Assembly: GCA_012519885.1 (NCBI GenBank)
Contig: JAAYPI010000048.1
Location: forward strand, 1-50,371
DNA from: Bacteroidales bacterium
Lineage (GTDB): Bacteria > Bacteroidota > Bacteroidia > Bacteroidales > Paludibacteraceae
Direction of reading: 5' to 3'
Length of the DNA stretch: 50,371 nucleotides
In this document: positions 16,706 to 26,788 of the stretch, piece by piece
Position numbering within the stretch: position 1 is the first letter of the stretch
Layout: each line of letters starts with the position of its first letter
The notes under the pieces: generated by a model
What the model saw: only the letters and a program-made list of their open reading frames with translations
Databases searched by the model: none
What the model was told of the DNA's origin: nothing
Program-made: the position numbers and the translations under genes

Positions 16706-19315
16706 CTAAAATTCTCGTCCAATTACAAAGTGCAATTGACTACCACTTATGCCTGTACTACTCACTGCATTGTCTTTATCAAAACCATATGCCCAATCAA
16801 GGCCTAATAAACCAAACATAGGCATAAATAATCGAATACCTACCCCCGCAGCTCTTTTCAAGTTGAAAGGATTAAAATTATGAAAATCTTTCCATGCATT
16901 TCCTGCCTCTACAAAACCTAACGCCCAAATAACGGAGGTTTCTTCAAGTAACAATGGATATCGCAACTCAAGAGACAGCTTTGTATATATATTTCCTGCT
17001 TGTCCACCATTATCATAATAAGGGGTTAAGGAGCCATTTTTATACCCTCTAAGTGCAACTGTTTCTGTTGCATATGTACTACTATATCCTGTCATCCCAT
17101 CACCTCCTACATAAAAAGTTTCAAAAGGAGAACGTTTGTCTTTATTGAAATACCCTAAAAAGCCATACTCTGCTCTACTAAATAATACCAGTTTAGCATC
17201 ATTAGATAGAGGGGTAAACATTTTGGCATTAAACTTTATTTTGTAATACTCAATCCACTTGTATTTTTCGGTGTCAGACATTGTACTATAATCTTTGTTG
17301 TCAAAGAGAGAATAAGGCAGTGTTGAACTAGCTGAAATGGAGAAGTCTGACCCATTGCGCGTGTAGATTGGTTGGTCTAATGAGTTACGATTAAGTGTTA
17401 CTGTAAAGTTAAGGTTATTAGCCCTTCCAGTAGAAAATGCAAAATAATCCCAATTACTTAAATTATAATTTTGATACGAGGCTTGTCCATATATAGAAAA
17501 ATAATCATCGGGCCAATTAAGTCGAGTACCTAAGCCTGCTGAAACGCCAAGAGTTTTGATGTATTTGTCTGGATCATAGCTAGATGCATACCAATAGTTT
17601 TGGCTATTTTCATCATATGTACTATTGTAGTAATACGATGATGAATTATAATACGAACTATAGTTGCTACTCATGCCCGATTGAATAGAATAATAGGCTG
17701 ATAATGACAAGGAGTTTGGTCTTTTTCCACCTAGCCATGGTTCAAGAAAAGATATACTATATGCTTGATAATAGGACCCATTTGTTTGTGCTCTCAGTGT
17801 TAACGTTTGTCCATCTCCCTGTGGAAGTGGTTTGTATTTTGAAAAGTCAAACATGTTTTGAATAGAAAAGTTAGTAAATTTTAAGCTTAAAATACCTACT
17901 ACACTTGTTTGTCCGTATCCTGCTGATAATTCTATTTGGTCATTTCGTTTTGATTCTAAAACGTATGTTAAGTCAACAGTTCCATCGCTCATATTTGGAT
18001 TAACTTGAATATCCATTTTACCTTCCTCTGTGGCAAAATGTCCTGTACTGCCAATTTCTCGCATGGAACGCATAATGTCTGCTTTGCTAAACAAATCTCC
18101 AGGTTTGGTTCTTAGCTCACGCCTCACAACATTTTCGTATAATATATCACTTCCCACAATATTTACTCTATTGATGCGTGCTTGTTTGCCTTCGTTAATG
18201 CGTATTTCAAAATTGATAAGACTGTCTTTGATGCTTGTTTCAATTAGTTGAAGATTGAAAAATAGGTAGCCATTATTCAAGTATAGGTTATTAATACCAT
18301 CTTCATCATCGTAAATGCGTTGATTGAGTAGTTTTTGATTAAAAATATCCCCACTTTTAATAGACAATGTTCTTGATAGCAGATCCGTGGTATATACAGA
18401 GTTTCCTAACCATGAAATAGTACCAAAATAATATTTTTGACCTTCATCAACACGAATATGTACCGTAAGTGTTTTTTTATCATCATTTACATAGACAGAA
18501 TCCCATACGATACGGGCATCTCTATATCCTATCTCGTTGTATTTTTCAATAAGAGATATTTTATCTTTTTCATATTCTGCAGGAATAAATTTTTTACTTC
18601 TGAAGAAATTGAAAATATTGTTTTTATCATTGGTCTTTTTCATCACAGCATCTATTTTTTTAGTGCTCAATGTGTTATTCCCTTCAATAAGTAATTTATC
18701 CACTTTTATTTTAGCATGTTTGTTGACATAAATATCTACAATAGAAGTGTTGAGTTGATTAACGTTATCTCTACTATACACTGAAACATCTACCAAATAA
18801 TAGCCTTTTTCAATAAAATATTTCCGAATATAATTGGTCGTTTTATCTATATTATTTGCACTTAACTCATTACCTACCGACATGGCACTATTCTTTAAAA
18901 TATCTTCTTTCTCTGTCTTTTTTACTCCATGTATATTTATTTCAGATATTTTAGGTAATTGATCAATATGTAGATTAAGCCATATTTTATTATCAAATAC
19001 GGAGGTTATTTCTAGTCGTACAGAAGAGAATAGACCTTGTTTCCAAAAACGTTTAATAACATTGGCTGTGGCGTCTCCCGGTAGTGTGATTTTATCTCCT
19101 ACCGCTAGTCCTGAGAGACCAATCAGCGTTTGTGTATCATAATGGTGATGACCAGACACAGAGATGTCTGCTATTTCATATTCTTTAGGACTTTCATAAT
19201 CAATACGGATGGTTGTATTGTTATCTTGTGCAATCATCAAAAGAGGTAGAAACAAAAAGCTTACAATGCCACACATTTGTTTCGAAATAATATACAAATA
19301 ATTTTTTTTGTTCAT
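16706..19315 (-). CDS. bamA: Outer membrane protein assembly factor BamA
   Basis: This 869-residue Omp85 protein has a signal peptide (about 1-30, ending LMIAQ). About five POTRA domains follow (roughly 45-440), with repeated GN..Y/T and G..F.K motifs. A C-terminal 16-strand barrel ends in FVIGREF, with the conserved barrel motif VGIRLFMP. It inserts outer-membrane beta-barrels, presumably including PorP, PorG, the T9SS pore and TonB-dependent receptors. A Tyr/Ser/Asn-rich insertion lies in an extracellular-type loop near 545-575. The gene follows uppS by 3 nt. Confidence 0.95.
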   Translation of the reverse strand: MNKKNYLYIISKQMCGIVSFLFLPLLMIAQDNNTTIRIDYESPKEYEIADISVSGHHHYDTQTLIGLSGLAVGDKITLPGDATANVIKRFWKQGLFSSVRLEITSVFDNKIWLNLHIDQLPKISEINIHGVKKTEKEDILKNSAMSVGNELSANNIDKTTNYIRKYFIEKGYYLVDVSVYSRDNVNQLNTSIVDIYVNKHAKIKVDKLLIEGNNTLSTKKIDAVMKKTNDKNNIFNFFRSKKFIPAEYEKDKISLIEKYNEIGYRDARIVWDSVYVNDDKKTLTVHIRVDEGQKYYFGTISWLGNSVYTTDLLSRTLSIKSGDIFNQKLLNQRIYDDEDGINNLYLNNGYLFFNLQLIETSIKDSLINFEIRINEGKQARINRVNIVGSDILYENVVRRELRTKPGDLFSKADIMRSMREIGSTGHFATEEGKMDIQVNPNMSDGTVDLTYVLESKRNDQIELSAGYGQTSVVGILSLKFTNFSIQNMFDFSKYKPLPQGDGQTLTLRAQTNGSYYQAYSISFLEPWLGGKRPNSLSLSAYYSIQSGMSSNYSSYYNSSSYYYNSTYDENSQNYWYASSYDPDKYIKTLGVSAGLGTRLNWPDDYFSIYGQASYQNYNLSNWDYFAFSTGRANNLNFTVTLNRNSLDQPIYTRNGSDFSISASSTLPYSLFDNKDYSTMSDTEKYKWIEYYKIKFNAKMFTPLSNDAKLVLFSRAEYGFLGYFNKDKRSPFETFYVGGDGMTGYSSTYATETVALRGYKNGSLTPYYDNGGQAGNIYTKLSLELRYPLLLEETSVIWALGFVEAGNAWKDFHNFNPFNLKRAAGVGIRLFMPMFGLLGLDWAYGFDKDNAVSSTGISGSQLHFVIGREF

Positions 19316-19318
19316 GCT

Positions 19319-20074
19319 TTACACTTGTTCACTTGTTTTACCAAATCTACGTTCTCTTTTTTGATAATCAATTATTGCTTTTTGAAATTCTTCTTTTGTG
19401 AAATCTGGCCACAAAATAGGCGTAAAATACAATTCGGCATAGGATAATTGCCATAATAAGAAATTACTGATGCGGAATTCGCCACTTGTCCTAATTAATA
19501 AATCGGGATCGGGGATTGTGCGAGTTGTTAAATATGACGAAAATAGTTCTTCGGTAATATCATTTACCGACAATGTATTTTGTTTCACTTTTTCAGCGAT
19601 GTGTTTTGTTGCATCTAGAATTTCCCATCTTGATGAGTAACTTAATGCCAACACTAATGATAATCCAGTATTTTTAGATGTAGTTTCTATGCAATGGTTT
19701 AAACGTAATCGAGCACTTTCTGGCAAGCGACTCGTGTCTCCAATACTTAGTAGACGTACATTGTTTTTGTTTAGTGTGGGTGTTTCTGCTTCAATGGTTG
19801 CAACCAAAAGTTCCATTAAGCCTTTTACTTCATCATCTGGTCTGCACCAGTTTTCTGTAGAGAAAGCATATAAAGTCAAAAATTTAATCCCAATCTCAGC
19901 GGCAAATTCGGTGCTTTGCCGTATAGCTGTAATCGCGTTTTGATGACCAAATAACCTGTTTTTCCCTATTTGTTTAGCCCACCTTCCATTGCCATCCATA
20001 ATAATGGCTACATGCGTAGGAACTTTGGTAGTATCAATGTTGTTTAAATAGCTGTTCATATCTATTATCGGCAA
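19319..20074 (-). CDS. uppS: Isoprenyl transferase (undecaprenyl diphosphate synthase)
   Basis: This 251-residue cis-prenyltransferase condenses isopentenyl diphosphate onto farnesyl diphosphate to make the C55 carrier for peptidoglycan and O-antigen. Motifs are VAIIMDGNGRWAK (catalytic Asp), the YAFSTENW region, and RTSGEFRISNFLLWQ near the C-terminus. The ATG overlaps the end of porG by 10 nt and bamA starts 3 nt after the stop, so the three genes are tightly coupled. Confidence 0.96.
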   Translation of the reverse strand: MPIIDMNSYLNNIDTTKVPTHVAIIMDGNGRWAKQIGKNRLFGHQNAITAIRQSTEFAAEIGIKFLTLYAFSTENWCRPDDEVKGLMELLVATIEAETPTLNKNNVRLLSIGDTSRLPESARLRLNHCIETTSKNTGLSLVLALSYSSRWEILDATKHIAEKVKQNTLSVNDITEELFSSYLTTRTIPDPDLLIRTSGEFRISNFLLWQLSYAELYFTPILWPDFTKEEFQKAIIDYQKRERRFGKTSEQV

Positions 20075-20772
20075 AATCTGCGTGTGTTAAATAAGTTATA
20101 CGATAAGCTAATACTAGCAAGAGAATACCAATCAGTGTCAAAAAATGATGTATTCTTTGTTTGATATGGATTTGATAAAATCTTACTTTCACTGTTACTA
20201 ACATCTAAATCATCAATAAATAATTTATTGATTTTCCATTCTATCCCCAACGTAAATCGGTCATTCATTTTCCATTTTCCTCCAATACCCATTGGAATAG
20301 TAAATTTATATACATTATCTCCTATATAGATGTTGTTATACGCCAAATATCCCATGCCTATCATAAAGTAGGGGGTAATTGAATTATGACTATTATAATA
20401 TTTCGATTGACCTAAATCAAAAAAATTAAATTGCAAATTTAAGCCAATATCAATAAGTTTTCTATCAAAATATCCAAACTGTTGGTTTGGAAAGATGTAG
20501 TTAAAATCCCTACTATCTCCTTCTATTGTAGCTGCTATAACGTGAGCTTTCAACGCATAGCGTGTGTCAATATTATAGACATAAAACCCACCATACGCTA
20601 CATTCGTTTTATGAAAAGGGAGAGAAAGGTTGGCATCTCCCAAATAAAAAGAGCCTCCTCCTGTAATCCCAATTTCATGATTATACTGTGCGTTTGCTAT
20701 CGAATATAAGGAAACGAATACACCAAACAGGACACATTTTTTTATGCCTTTCATTTTTTTCATACTTTTCAC
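20065..20772 (-). CDS. porG: Type IX secretion system protein PorG (DUF6089 family)
   Basis: This 235-residue outer-membrane beta-barrel protein has a signal peptide (about 1-28, ending IANAQ), followed by YNHEIGITGGGSFYLGD, typical of the DUF6089/PorG family. In Porphyromonas, PorG contacts the PorK/PorN ring and is encoded directly upstream of uppS-bamA-skp, as here. Alternative ATGs 3 and 6 codons downstream could also serve as the start. The call rests on family appearance and synteny; a generic OmpA-like barrel of unknown role is the alternative. Confidence 0.78.
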   Translation of the reverse strand: MKSMKKMKGIKKCVLFGVFVSLYSIANAQYNHEIGITGGGSFYLGDANLSLPFHKTNVAYGGFYVYNIDTRYALKAHVIAATIEGDSRDFNYIFPNQQFGYFDRKLIDIGLNLQFNFFDLGQSKYYNSHNSITPYFMIGMGYLAYNNIYIGDNVYKFTIPMGIGGKWKMNDRFTLGIEWKINKLFIDDLDVSNSESKILSNPYQTKNTSFFDTDWYSLASISLSYNLFNTRRFCR

Positions 20773-20828
20773 TTAGTACGTATTCTTATAATCGATATAA
20801 TCTCTTTTTTTAGTTGATATTGAGCCAA

Positions 20829-20864
20829 CAAATATACTGAATATCTTCTTATTAATCGGTCAAA
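20829..20864 (-). promoter_or_regulatory. Candidate promoter of the porG-uppS-bamA operon
   Basis: On the minus strand TATATTTG (20829-20836) fits the -7 consensus and TTTG occurs at 20861-20864. The 24-nt spacing is slightly long. It lies 57 nt upstream of the porG ATG, just past the porN terminator. Confidence 0.45.
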
Positions 20865-20902
20865 CACTCTCATTATTCCATTATATTTAACAAAATATAA
20901 GT

Positions 20903-20944
20903 AAAACAGAAAAGTCGCTGATGATGCAGCGACTTTTCTGTTTT
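20903..20944 (-). terminator. Terminator of the porP-K-L-M-N operon
   Basis: This is a perfect 18-bp inverted repeat (20903-20920 with 20927-20944) around a 6-base loop. The stem ends AAAA/TTTT, so it supplies its own T-run in the minus direction. It begins 16 nt after the porN stop codon. Confidence 0.93.
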
Positions 20945-20960
20945 TATGATTTACGTGTGA

Positions 20961-21848
20961 TTAGTATTCCCACAAATCTTGTTCAAAATTGAATATCTCG
21001 TTTTTGATACGTTCTTGCTCTCGATTCATTTGTTCTGCCGTACTATTATATTGCAATAAGTTTCGATTACGTGTACTTGATTCTTTATAGATATAACTAC
21101 CAAACCTTCGTTTGATAAATAAATCATCCATCGTTTCGCGAGCACCATTATTTCTATCTGATACCAATATTTCATTTTGAGCCAAATAAGGTCTTAGCAG
21201 ATCAAAAGGGACCCAAAATAAAGGATATTTCTGCAATCCTAAATCATAATCTTGACGATACCAAATCGGACATATTGCCATAATACGTACGTTAAAGTGA
21301 GAATTGTGTTTATCAAAATACCACACTTCTTTTACGTAATATTTTAAAATCTCTCTATTAGGAATATCACTTTCATCAAACTCAACAATTGTTGTATCAC
21401 CAGATACTGAATCCCTTTTTACAGGTCTCACCATTCCATACTTAGAAAAAATGTCATCAAATTTGACAAGCTCATTTTCAGTAAAAAATTCAACATTGTC
21501 TTTGTATGAATAACATTTAATTTGATCTCTTTCAAATAATCTAAAAATGGTAGTGAATAAACTTTGACGATTATCACTTGTTTCTTCAGGGAAGTAAAGT
21601 GGAAAATTCATCTTTTCTCTAAGGTCAACAATGCGATACACCACCTTTTGCCAAATAATATCATCTGCCCTTGGGTTGTTGTATTCAATTGGTTTTCTTT
21701 CCTCCAGTGATACTGAGGTTGGAATATTGGTAGCAAGTTCTCCATTTTCGCCAAAGAAAGAAACCCCTCCTTCTTCTTGTGCTACAGCCATATTGCCAAG
21801 CATCAAGAATAACCCTGCGAAGAATAGTTGATAAAACGTTTTTTTCAT
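20961..21848 (-). CDS. porN: Type IX secretion / gliding motility protein PorN (GldN)
   Basis: This 295-residue protein has a signal peptide (about 1-23, ending MAVAQ). The GldN family signature follows: DDIIWQKVVYRIVDLREKMNFPLYFPEE, split near 62-90, with a Trp-rich NVRIMAICPIWYRQD segment. PorN forms the periplasmic ring with the lipoprotein PorK under the outer membrane and contacts PorM. It is the last gene of the operon, 12 nt after porM, and is followed by a strong terminator. Confidence 0.94.
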   Translation of the reverse strand: MKKTFYQLFFAGLFLMLGNMAVAQEEGGVSFFGENGELATNIPTSVSLEERKPIEYNNPRADDIIWQKVVYRIVDLREKMNFPLYFPEETSDNRQSLFTTIFRLFERDQIKCYSYKDNVEFFTENELVKFDDIFSKYGMVRPVKRDSVSGDTTIVEFDESDIPNREILKYYVKEVWYFDKHNSHFNVRIMAICPIWYRQDYDLGLQKYPLFWVPFDLLRPYLAQNEILVSDRNNGARETMDDLFIKRRFGSYIYKESSTRNRNLLQYNSTAEQMNREQERIKNEIFNFEQDLWEY

Positions 21849-21860
21849 TTCAGTGAAATT

Positions 21861-23414
21861 TTAATTTACAATAACTTCAATAGGAGGCAATATGCGTTCA
21901 ATACCATCAGGACCCTTAGCACGAACACGTGAAATAAAGAATTTTCTACCTCTAGGCATTTGTCTCATAGTTGCCATTTGCTTGGCAGAGAAAGAATTGT
22001 TGTTACTTGTTTCTACAATAGTATTACCCATTGAATCGAAGAAGTTAACATCAAAACCTAACACTTGATAACGTACATCTAAGTCAGCATCATCTAAAGC
22101 TGCCCTAATTCCATTTGATCCTACCAATTGTGCTTTTGGAAAAGGTTTACTTCCTTTATATTGTTGTAGATGTCCTTTATCATCTCTAAATTCGATATAT
22201 GCTATTGGAGGTGGAAGAGGTTTTACTCTAAACGGTTTAGAACCGATTGTTTGTACACGTCCATCAGCCATTTTTGCAGAAACAGAGATATTGCAATCTT
22301 GACCCACACGAGGATTGATATTCCATCCTTTTGCTGTGCGAGTAAGAGCACCATTGTTAACGCTTACATTGATGTTTTGAGCAGGAATACCTGGTACAGA
22401 AACACTAATTGGGTTTTGAATACCAGCATATAGTACGTTCATCATATCTGCCGAAATAATTGCAGTAGGTTCGCCTACGATATATGAACTTTCAAAACCG
22501 TATTCCGCAGTACTTCCATCAGGACGAGGTAAACGTATAGTTCCTTTTACTGGGAAAGTTCCAACAGAACCCGCTTGTACAATATATTCGTTGCCATCTA
22601 ATTGCTTTCCATTTACAGTAATGGTAGGTTTTTTAGTAGAGTCTTGTGCAGCTAATACAATTTTAGCTGAGTAACGACCACCTCTAGTTACATAATTAGA
22701 TTCTGAAATTACAAGTCCTTCAATTTTATTTACACGGAAGTCTCCTGCATCAATTTGGTTTTTTAGGTAATTTACTACTTCTAATTCAGTGTGTTTTAGG
22801 TCTGCTTGCACTTTTGTGAGTAAAGTTATAGAAGCAACTACAGGCATTGACTCAAAAATGGCTCCTTCCCAAGATATTTTATCTCCATTTTCTTTAGTAA
22901 TCATTCCTGTATTATAAGTGCGATTTAAGTAGTTTGCCTTTGCTGAATCTTTACCTACATATTTAAGCATTTCATCTCTGTAAAGTTCAATTGCCTCTTT
23001 CATTTTTTTAGCTCTACCTGTAACAAGAGCCACTTGACCACCAGCATCAAGGTTAGATTTGCTTTTAATGTTATTCACATCACCGTCATCACCATCAGCT
23101 TGTTTTACGATATCAACTTTTAAGTCTTCGATCATCTGATACATTTCGGCTGTTTTTGCTTTTACTGCATTTGCTTTTTCAAGCCATTCGCCAACACGTC
23201 CAGGATTTTGAGATTTTAAATCTTCAAATTGTCCATAAAGGATTGTGTTTTGCATTTCAGTTGTTGATTTACTTTCGTTCAAGCTTGCATGAACCAAGGT
23301 AAACCCATTCAGTACGTCAGCAGATACGTTCAATGCAAGCATTGCCGTAAGTACCAGGTACATCATACCTATCATTTTCTGTCTCGGGGTTTCCGGACAA
23401 TTAGCTGCACCCAT
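21861..23414 (-). CDS. porM: Type IX secretion / gliding motor protein PorM (GldM)
   Basis: This 517-residue protein has a single N-terminal transmembrane helix (about 14-31) preceded by TPRQKM. R11 matches the Arg that in GldM is important for coupling with PorL. The long periplasmic part forms four domains (helical D1 about 40-220, then beta domains) reaching toward the PorK/PorN ring. PorL and PorM make the proton-driven rotary motor of T9SS. It lies 46 nt after porL. It carries the typical N-terminal Cys-containing start MGAANCPETP. Confidence 0.95.
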   Translation of the reverse strand: MGAANCPETPRQKMIGMMYLVLTAMLALNVSADVLNGFTLVHASLNESKSTTEMQNTILYGQFEDLKSQNPGRVGEWLEKANAVKAKTAEMYQMIEDLKVDIVKQADGDDGDVNNIKSKSNLDAGGQVALVTGRAKKMKEAIELYRDEMLKYVGKDSAKANYLNRTYNTGMITKENGDKISWEGAIFESMPVVASITLLTKVQADLKHTELEVVNYLKNQIDAGDFRVNKIEGLVISESNYVTRGGRYSAKIVLAAQDSTKKPTITVNGKQLDGNEYIVQAGSVGTFPVKGTIRLPRPDGSTAEYGFESSYIVGEPTAIISADMMNVLYAGIQNPISVSVPGIPAQNINVSVNNGALTRTAKGWNINPRVGQDCNISVSAKMADGRVQTIGSKPFRVKPLPPPIAYIEFRDDKGHLQQYKGSKPFPKAQLVGSNGIRAALDDADLDVRYQVLGFDVNFFDSMGNTIVETSNNNSFSAKQMATMRQMPRGRKFFISRVRAKGPDGIERILPPIEVIVN

Positions 23415-23460
23415 ATTGTTTTATTATTTATTTTAAATTAGGTTAAACAATTCTTGTTAA

Positions 23461-24279
23461 TTACACTCTTGCGTTAAACGCATTAAGCATATTACCATAT
23501 ACGTTGTTCAAGCTGCTAATTTGTTGTGTTAATTTGGTAGCTTGTGCTTTAAATGCTTCAGTTTCGTTAGCAGCATCATTCATTGCTGTTTTAATTTTAC
23601 CCATATCAGTAGTCATTCCTTCTAACATTTGAGCTTGTGATCCGATGTTTTTCAATTGCAGTTCGTAGCTAGCATTGATAGAAGAAAGGTTACGTGTGAT
23701 GCCTTGCATTTCTTGCATATAACCTTTAGCATCAGAAGCTGCTGCAGTCATACTTTCTGCTACTGTTCTATATGATTGGAACAATGAATCAGAAGAGTTT
23801 TTAAGACCTACTTGAGTAGAAGCAAAAGCACTGATAGCTTCAGAAGCAACGTTCATGTTTTTAACATAATTAGATGAAGCTGCACTTGCTTGTGAAATAT
23901 CTGCAAATTGAGAAGCTGTTTCACTTATTTTACGGATACCTTCTTTTAATTTTTCTACATCATCTTGTGGTAATGGATTAACTCCAGATACGCTTAATGG
24001 TGCACCAGCTTTTACTTTTGGAGCTCTTTCTTCTGCTTCTCCACCATCTAATTCTGGATAAACGATACTCCAATCATATTCTTTGTGTGGGTCTTCAAAT
24101 GCAGACATTGCAAATAGTAATGCCTCAACACCCATACCGACTGATAACATAATACCAGCACCGGGGAAGTGCATAATTTTAAATAAAGCGCCGATGATAA
24201 CTAATGCAGCACCAAAGCCATACGCCTTTGCCGTCATTTTTTTCCCTTGAGGGCTACTTAAGAAACTTCCTTTAGACAT
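23461..24279 (-). CDS. porL: Type IX secretion / gliding motor protein PorL (GldL)
   Basis: This 272-residue inner-membrane protein has two N-terminal transmembrane helices (about 20-36 and 41-60) and a cytoplasmic coiled-coil tail. E52 in MGVEALLF matches the membrane-embedded Glu implicated in proton use by GldL/PorL; K34 and H37 lie near the end of helix 1. It is the stator-like ring around PorM. The cytoplasmic part (about 110-272) is Ala/Ser-rich and helical. It lies 56 nt after porK. Confidence 0.95.
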   Translation of the reverse strand: MSKGSFLSSPQGKKMTAKAYGFGAALVIIGALFKIMHFPGAGIMLSVGMGVEALLFAMSAFEDPHKEYDWSIVYPELDGGEAEERAPKVKAGAPLSVSGVNPLPQDDVEKLKEGIRKISETASQFADISQASAASSNYVKNMNVASEAISAFASTQVGLKNSSDSLFQSYRTVAESMTAAASDAKGYMQEMQGITRNLSSINASYELQLKNIGSQAQMLEGMTTDMGKIKTAMNDAANETEAFKAQATKLTQQISSLNNVYGNMLNAFNARV

Positions 24280-24335
24280 TTTTGTGTGATTTTTAGGTTA
24301 ATAGATAATTTATTATTAATTTATTATTAATTTAT

Positions 24336-25748
24336 TTAGTAATTTGCTCCGATTACACTTCTTACACAACGGAATCCAATATACGAACGTGATTCTGTTT
24401 GGTATTCATAAGTTCTAGTGCCACATTGTAAATAGAATCCTATGTCTTTCCATGAGCCACCACGAATAACTTTACGTTTCATGATTTCAGGATCGCTTGC
24501 TTTGGCATTGTATTGATAACTTGGATTCAAGTCGTTCACAAAACTATAATTAGATTCGTGAAACGCAGACGAAGTCCATTCTGCAACGTTGCCTGCCATA
24601 TCATACAATCCGTAATTATTAGGAGGGAAAGAAGCTACTTTAGCAGCGACCATATGTCCATCAACTGTGTAATTACCTCGTTGAGGTTTAAAGTTTGCCA
24701 TATAGCAACCTTTTGCAGTACGGATATAATTTCCACCCCATGGGTACATAGATAAATCGCGACCACCACGAGCGGCGTATTCCCATTCAGACTCAGCAGG
24801 GAGGCGGTAATCTTGTACAATATGACGTTTGTTGTCTATTTGTGCTTTATTGTAGAAATTTGTTCTCCAATGGCAGAAAGCATTTGCTTGCTCCCAGTTG
24901 ACGCCTACAACAGGATAGTCTCCATAACCGTCGTGATAGAAATACATTTTCATGTATGGCTCGTTGTATGCATAGGTAAAGTCGCGTACCCAAGAAAGAG
25001 TATCTGGATAAACATTAATTATTTTAGAAGAAATAAAATCTCTTCTGTTTTTTAATTCAACAAATTTTGTTTGATTTACGATATAACCTTCTTCTGTAAT
25101 ATAGGCAGTATCTTTTTTTACCATTACATCAGCACTATCTTTTCCTTTACCTAGTAAGGATAAATCTGCTTCAAATTTACCTGTATTTGTGTTAAACTTG
25201 TTGCGTTTTAAGGCTGCTTGATTATAGTCAATCCATGAATATTTGTAATGGAGGATATGTCCATTCAATTCTTTTGTAAGAGCAATTGATTCGTCATCAG
25301 CATAAAACATTGCATCTATAGCTTCTGCTTGTTCTTCATTTGCTTTTGACCATGGAATTTTTGGTTTCCAGTTAATTCTAGGTTTTTCTAGTTCATTTCC
25401 TCTTTTGTCTTGTGTAACAAGGAAAGCTTCATCTACTTCACCAAGTTTAGTACGTGCGATTGAGTCACGTACCCAATACACAAATTGTTTGTACTCACGG
25501 TTTGTGATTTCGGTTTCATCCATCCAAAAAGCATCTACTGAGACCACTTTAGATTGAGAAGAAAGAGCCCAGTTCGCATCTTGATCGTTGGGTCCCATGG
25601 TAAAGGATCCAGATGGGATAAACACCATACCATAAGGGGTGGGATCTTTCCATGCATCACCTTGTACACCAACTAATTCTCCATTTCCTTTGTTACTGCA
25701 ACTAACAAGGGCTGCAAGAGCGCCAAATAAAATAAGTAATTTTTTCAT
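24336..25748 (-). CDS. porK: Type IX secretion lipoprotein PorK (GldK)
   Basis: This 470-residue outer-membrane lipoprotein has a lipobox (LAALVSC) with the lipidated Cys at residue 17. A formylglycine-generating-enzyme/sulfatase-modifying fold follows (motifs GSFTMGPND, WMDETEITNREY, RLPAESEWEYAARGG, DMAGNVAEWTSSA, VIRGGSWKD). PorK uses this fold structurally and forms the ring with PorN. It lies between porP (20 nt upstream) and porL, the canonical order. Confidence 0.95.
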   Translation of the reverse strand: MKKLLILFGALAALVSCSNKGNGELVGVQGDAWKDPTPYGMVFIPSGSFTMGPNDQDANWALSSQSKVVSVDAFWMDETEITNREYKQFVYWVRDSIARTKLGEVDEAFLVTQDKRGNELEKPRINWKPKIPWSKANEEQAEAIDAMFYADDESIALTKELNGHILHYKYSWIDYNQAALKRNKFNTNTGKFEADLSLLGKGKDSADVMVKKDTAYITEEGYIVNQTKFVELKNRRDFISSKIINVYPDTLSWVRDFTYAYNEPYMKMYFYHDGYGDYPVVGVNWEQANAFCHWRTNFYNKAQIDNKRHIVQDYRLPAESEWEYAARGGRDLSMYPWGGNYIRTAKGCYMANFKPQRGNYTVDGHMVAAKVASFPPNNYGLYDMAGNVAEWTSSAFHESNYSFVNDLNPSYQYNAKASDPEIMKRKVIRGGSWKDIGFYLQCGTRTYEYQTESRSYIGFRCVRSVIGANY

Positions 25749-25768
25749 ATCTAATTCTTAGGTTAAGC

Positions 25769-26713
25769 TTATAAATGTCGAATGCTTTTGTATGTCTGTT
25801 TTTTCGAAAATTCAATTTTAAAACTATATGATAATGACAATTCATGAGATCCAACACTAGTATATATCATGGATGAAATTGGTAAATCAAATGCATATCC
25901 TATTGTTAGTCCATTTGCCAATTGCATACCTACTTGAAAAATAATAGCATCTTGAAATCTGTATCCTAATCCGCCCCAGTATTTTTCTTTGTATTGTATG
26001 GTTGACCCTAGTTCACATTGCCATGTTGCAAAATCAGTTTTCACTAAAACTGATGGTTGTATTAGGTATAACGAACTTATTGTCTTTATATTGTATATAC
26101 CAACTAAATTTATGTTCATTGGAGTATTATACTCTGTGTTGCTCAATTGATATGTTGGAGATACAATATTCTGTAGTGCTACGCCAAGCAAGTATGTTTC
26201 ATTTTTGACCATGGCTCCAACGCCGATATCTGTTTTTAAATCAGATATTTCGGAACCTGTTGGAATGGCAGGATCATTTGGCGAATGAAAATCACTTGTT
26301 CCTGTCGTTGCATCTTTTACATTAACCCCAATACTATTAAATTGTATATTCAATCCTCCACTGAGGCTTGTTTTTTCATTTATTTTTTTGTGATATGCAT
26401 ACTTTAAGACAATAGACTGGTTTGTAAAAAGACCAATCCCTTGATTTAAAAATCCGATACCAGCACCATGTTTGGAGTTTTCAACGGAAAAGGGTAACTC
26501 AATATTCATATACGTAATTTGAGGTGCTCTTTTGATGTTCAACCACTGTTGACGGTGTACTCCAGATATATGTATCATCTCGTTTATTCCAGTAGATGCT
26601 GGATTAATGGCATTCAAATTTAGTGTGTAAAGACTAAATTGCATATTTTGTTGGGCAATACCATTGATAGTAGTAGCAACAAAAAACAACCATACGAGAA
26701 GTTTTTTTTTCAT
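25769..26713 (-). CDS. porP: Type IX secretion outer-membrane protein PorP (PorP/SprF family)
   Basis: This 314-residue protein has a signal peptide (about 1-20, ending NGIAQ). The family signature QFSLYTLNLNAINPASTG precedes a beta-barrel with aromatic strand ends. In T9SS, PorP/SprF proteins bind PorE or act near the translocon. It is the first gene of porP-porK-porL-porM-porN, the order seen in Porphyromonas, which argues for PorP proper rather than an accessory SprF paralogue. Confidence 0.92.
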   Translation of the reverse strand: MKKKLLVWLFFVATTINGIAQQNMQFSLYTLNLNAINPASTGINEMIHISGVHRQQWLNIKRAPQITYMNIELPFSVENSKHGAGIGFLNQGIGLFTNQSIVLKYAYHKKINEKTSLSGGLNIQFNSIGVNVKDATTGTSDFHSPNDPAIPTGSEISDLKTDIGVGAMVKNETYLLGVALQNIVSPTYQLSNTEYNTPMNINLVGIYNIKTISSLYLIQPSVLVKTDFATWQCELGSTIQYKEKYWGGLGYRFQDAIIFQVGMQLANGLTIGYAFDLPISSMIYTSVGSHELSLSYSFKIEFSKKQTYKSIRHL

Positions 26714-26788
26714 AAATAATATGGCGGCTAAGCTAAACCTTAACCACTAGGATAAATTGCCGCTTGCTATTTATTAACAGATTTTTTG

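Noticed and set aside
24336-25748. Formylglycine-generating or sulfatase-maturing enzyme
   Set aside because: The FGE-like fold with a lipobox and the porP-porL neighbours identify PorK/GldK, in which the fold is structural.
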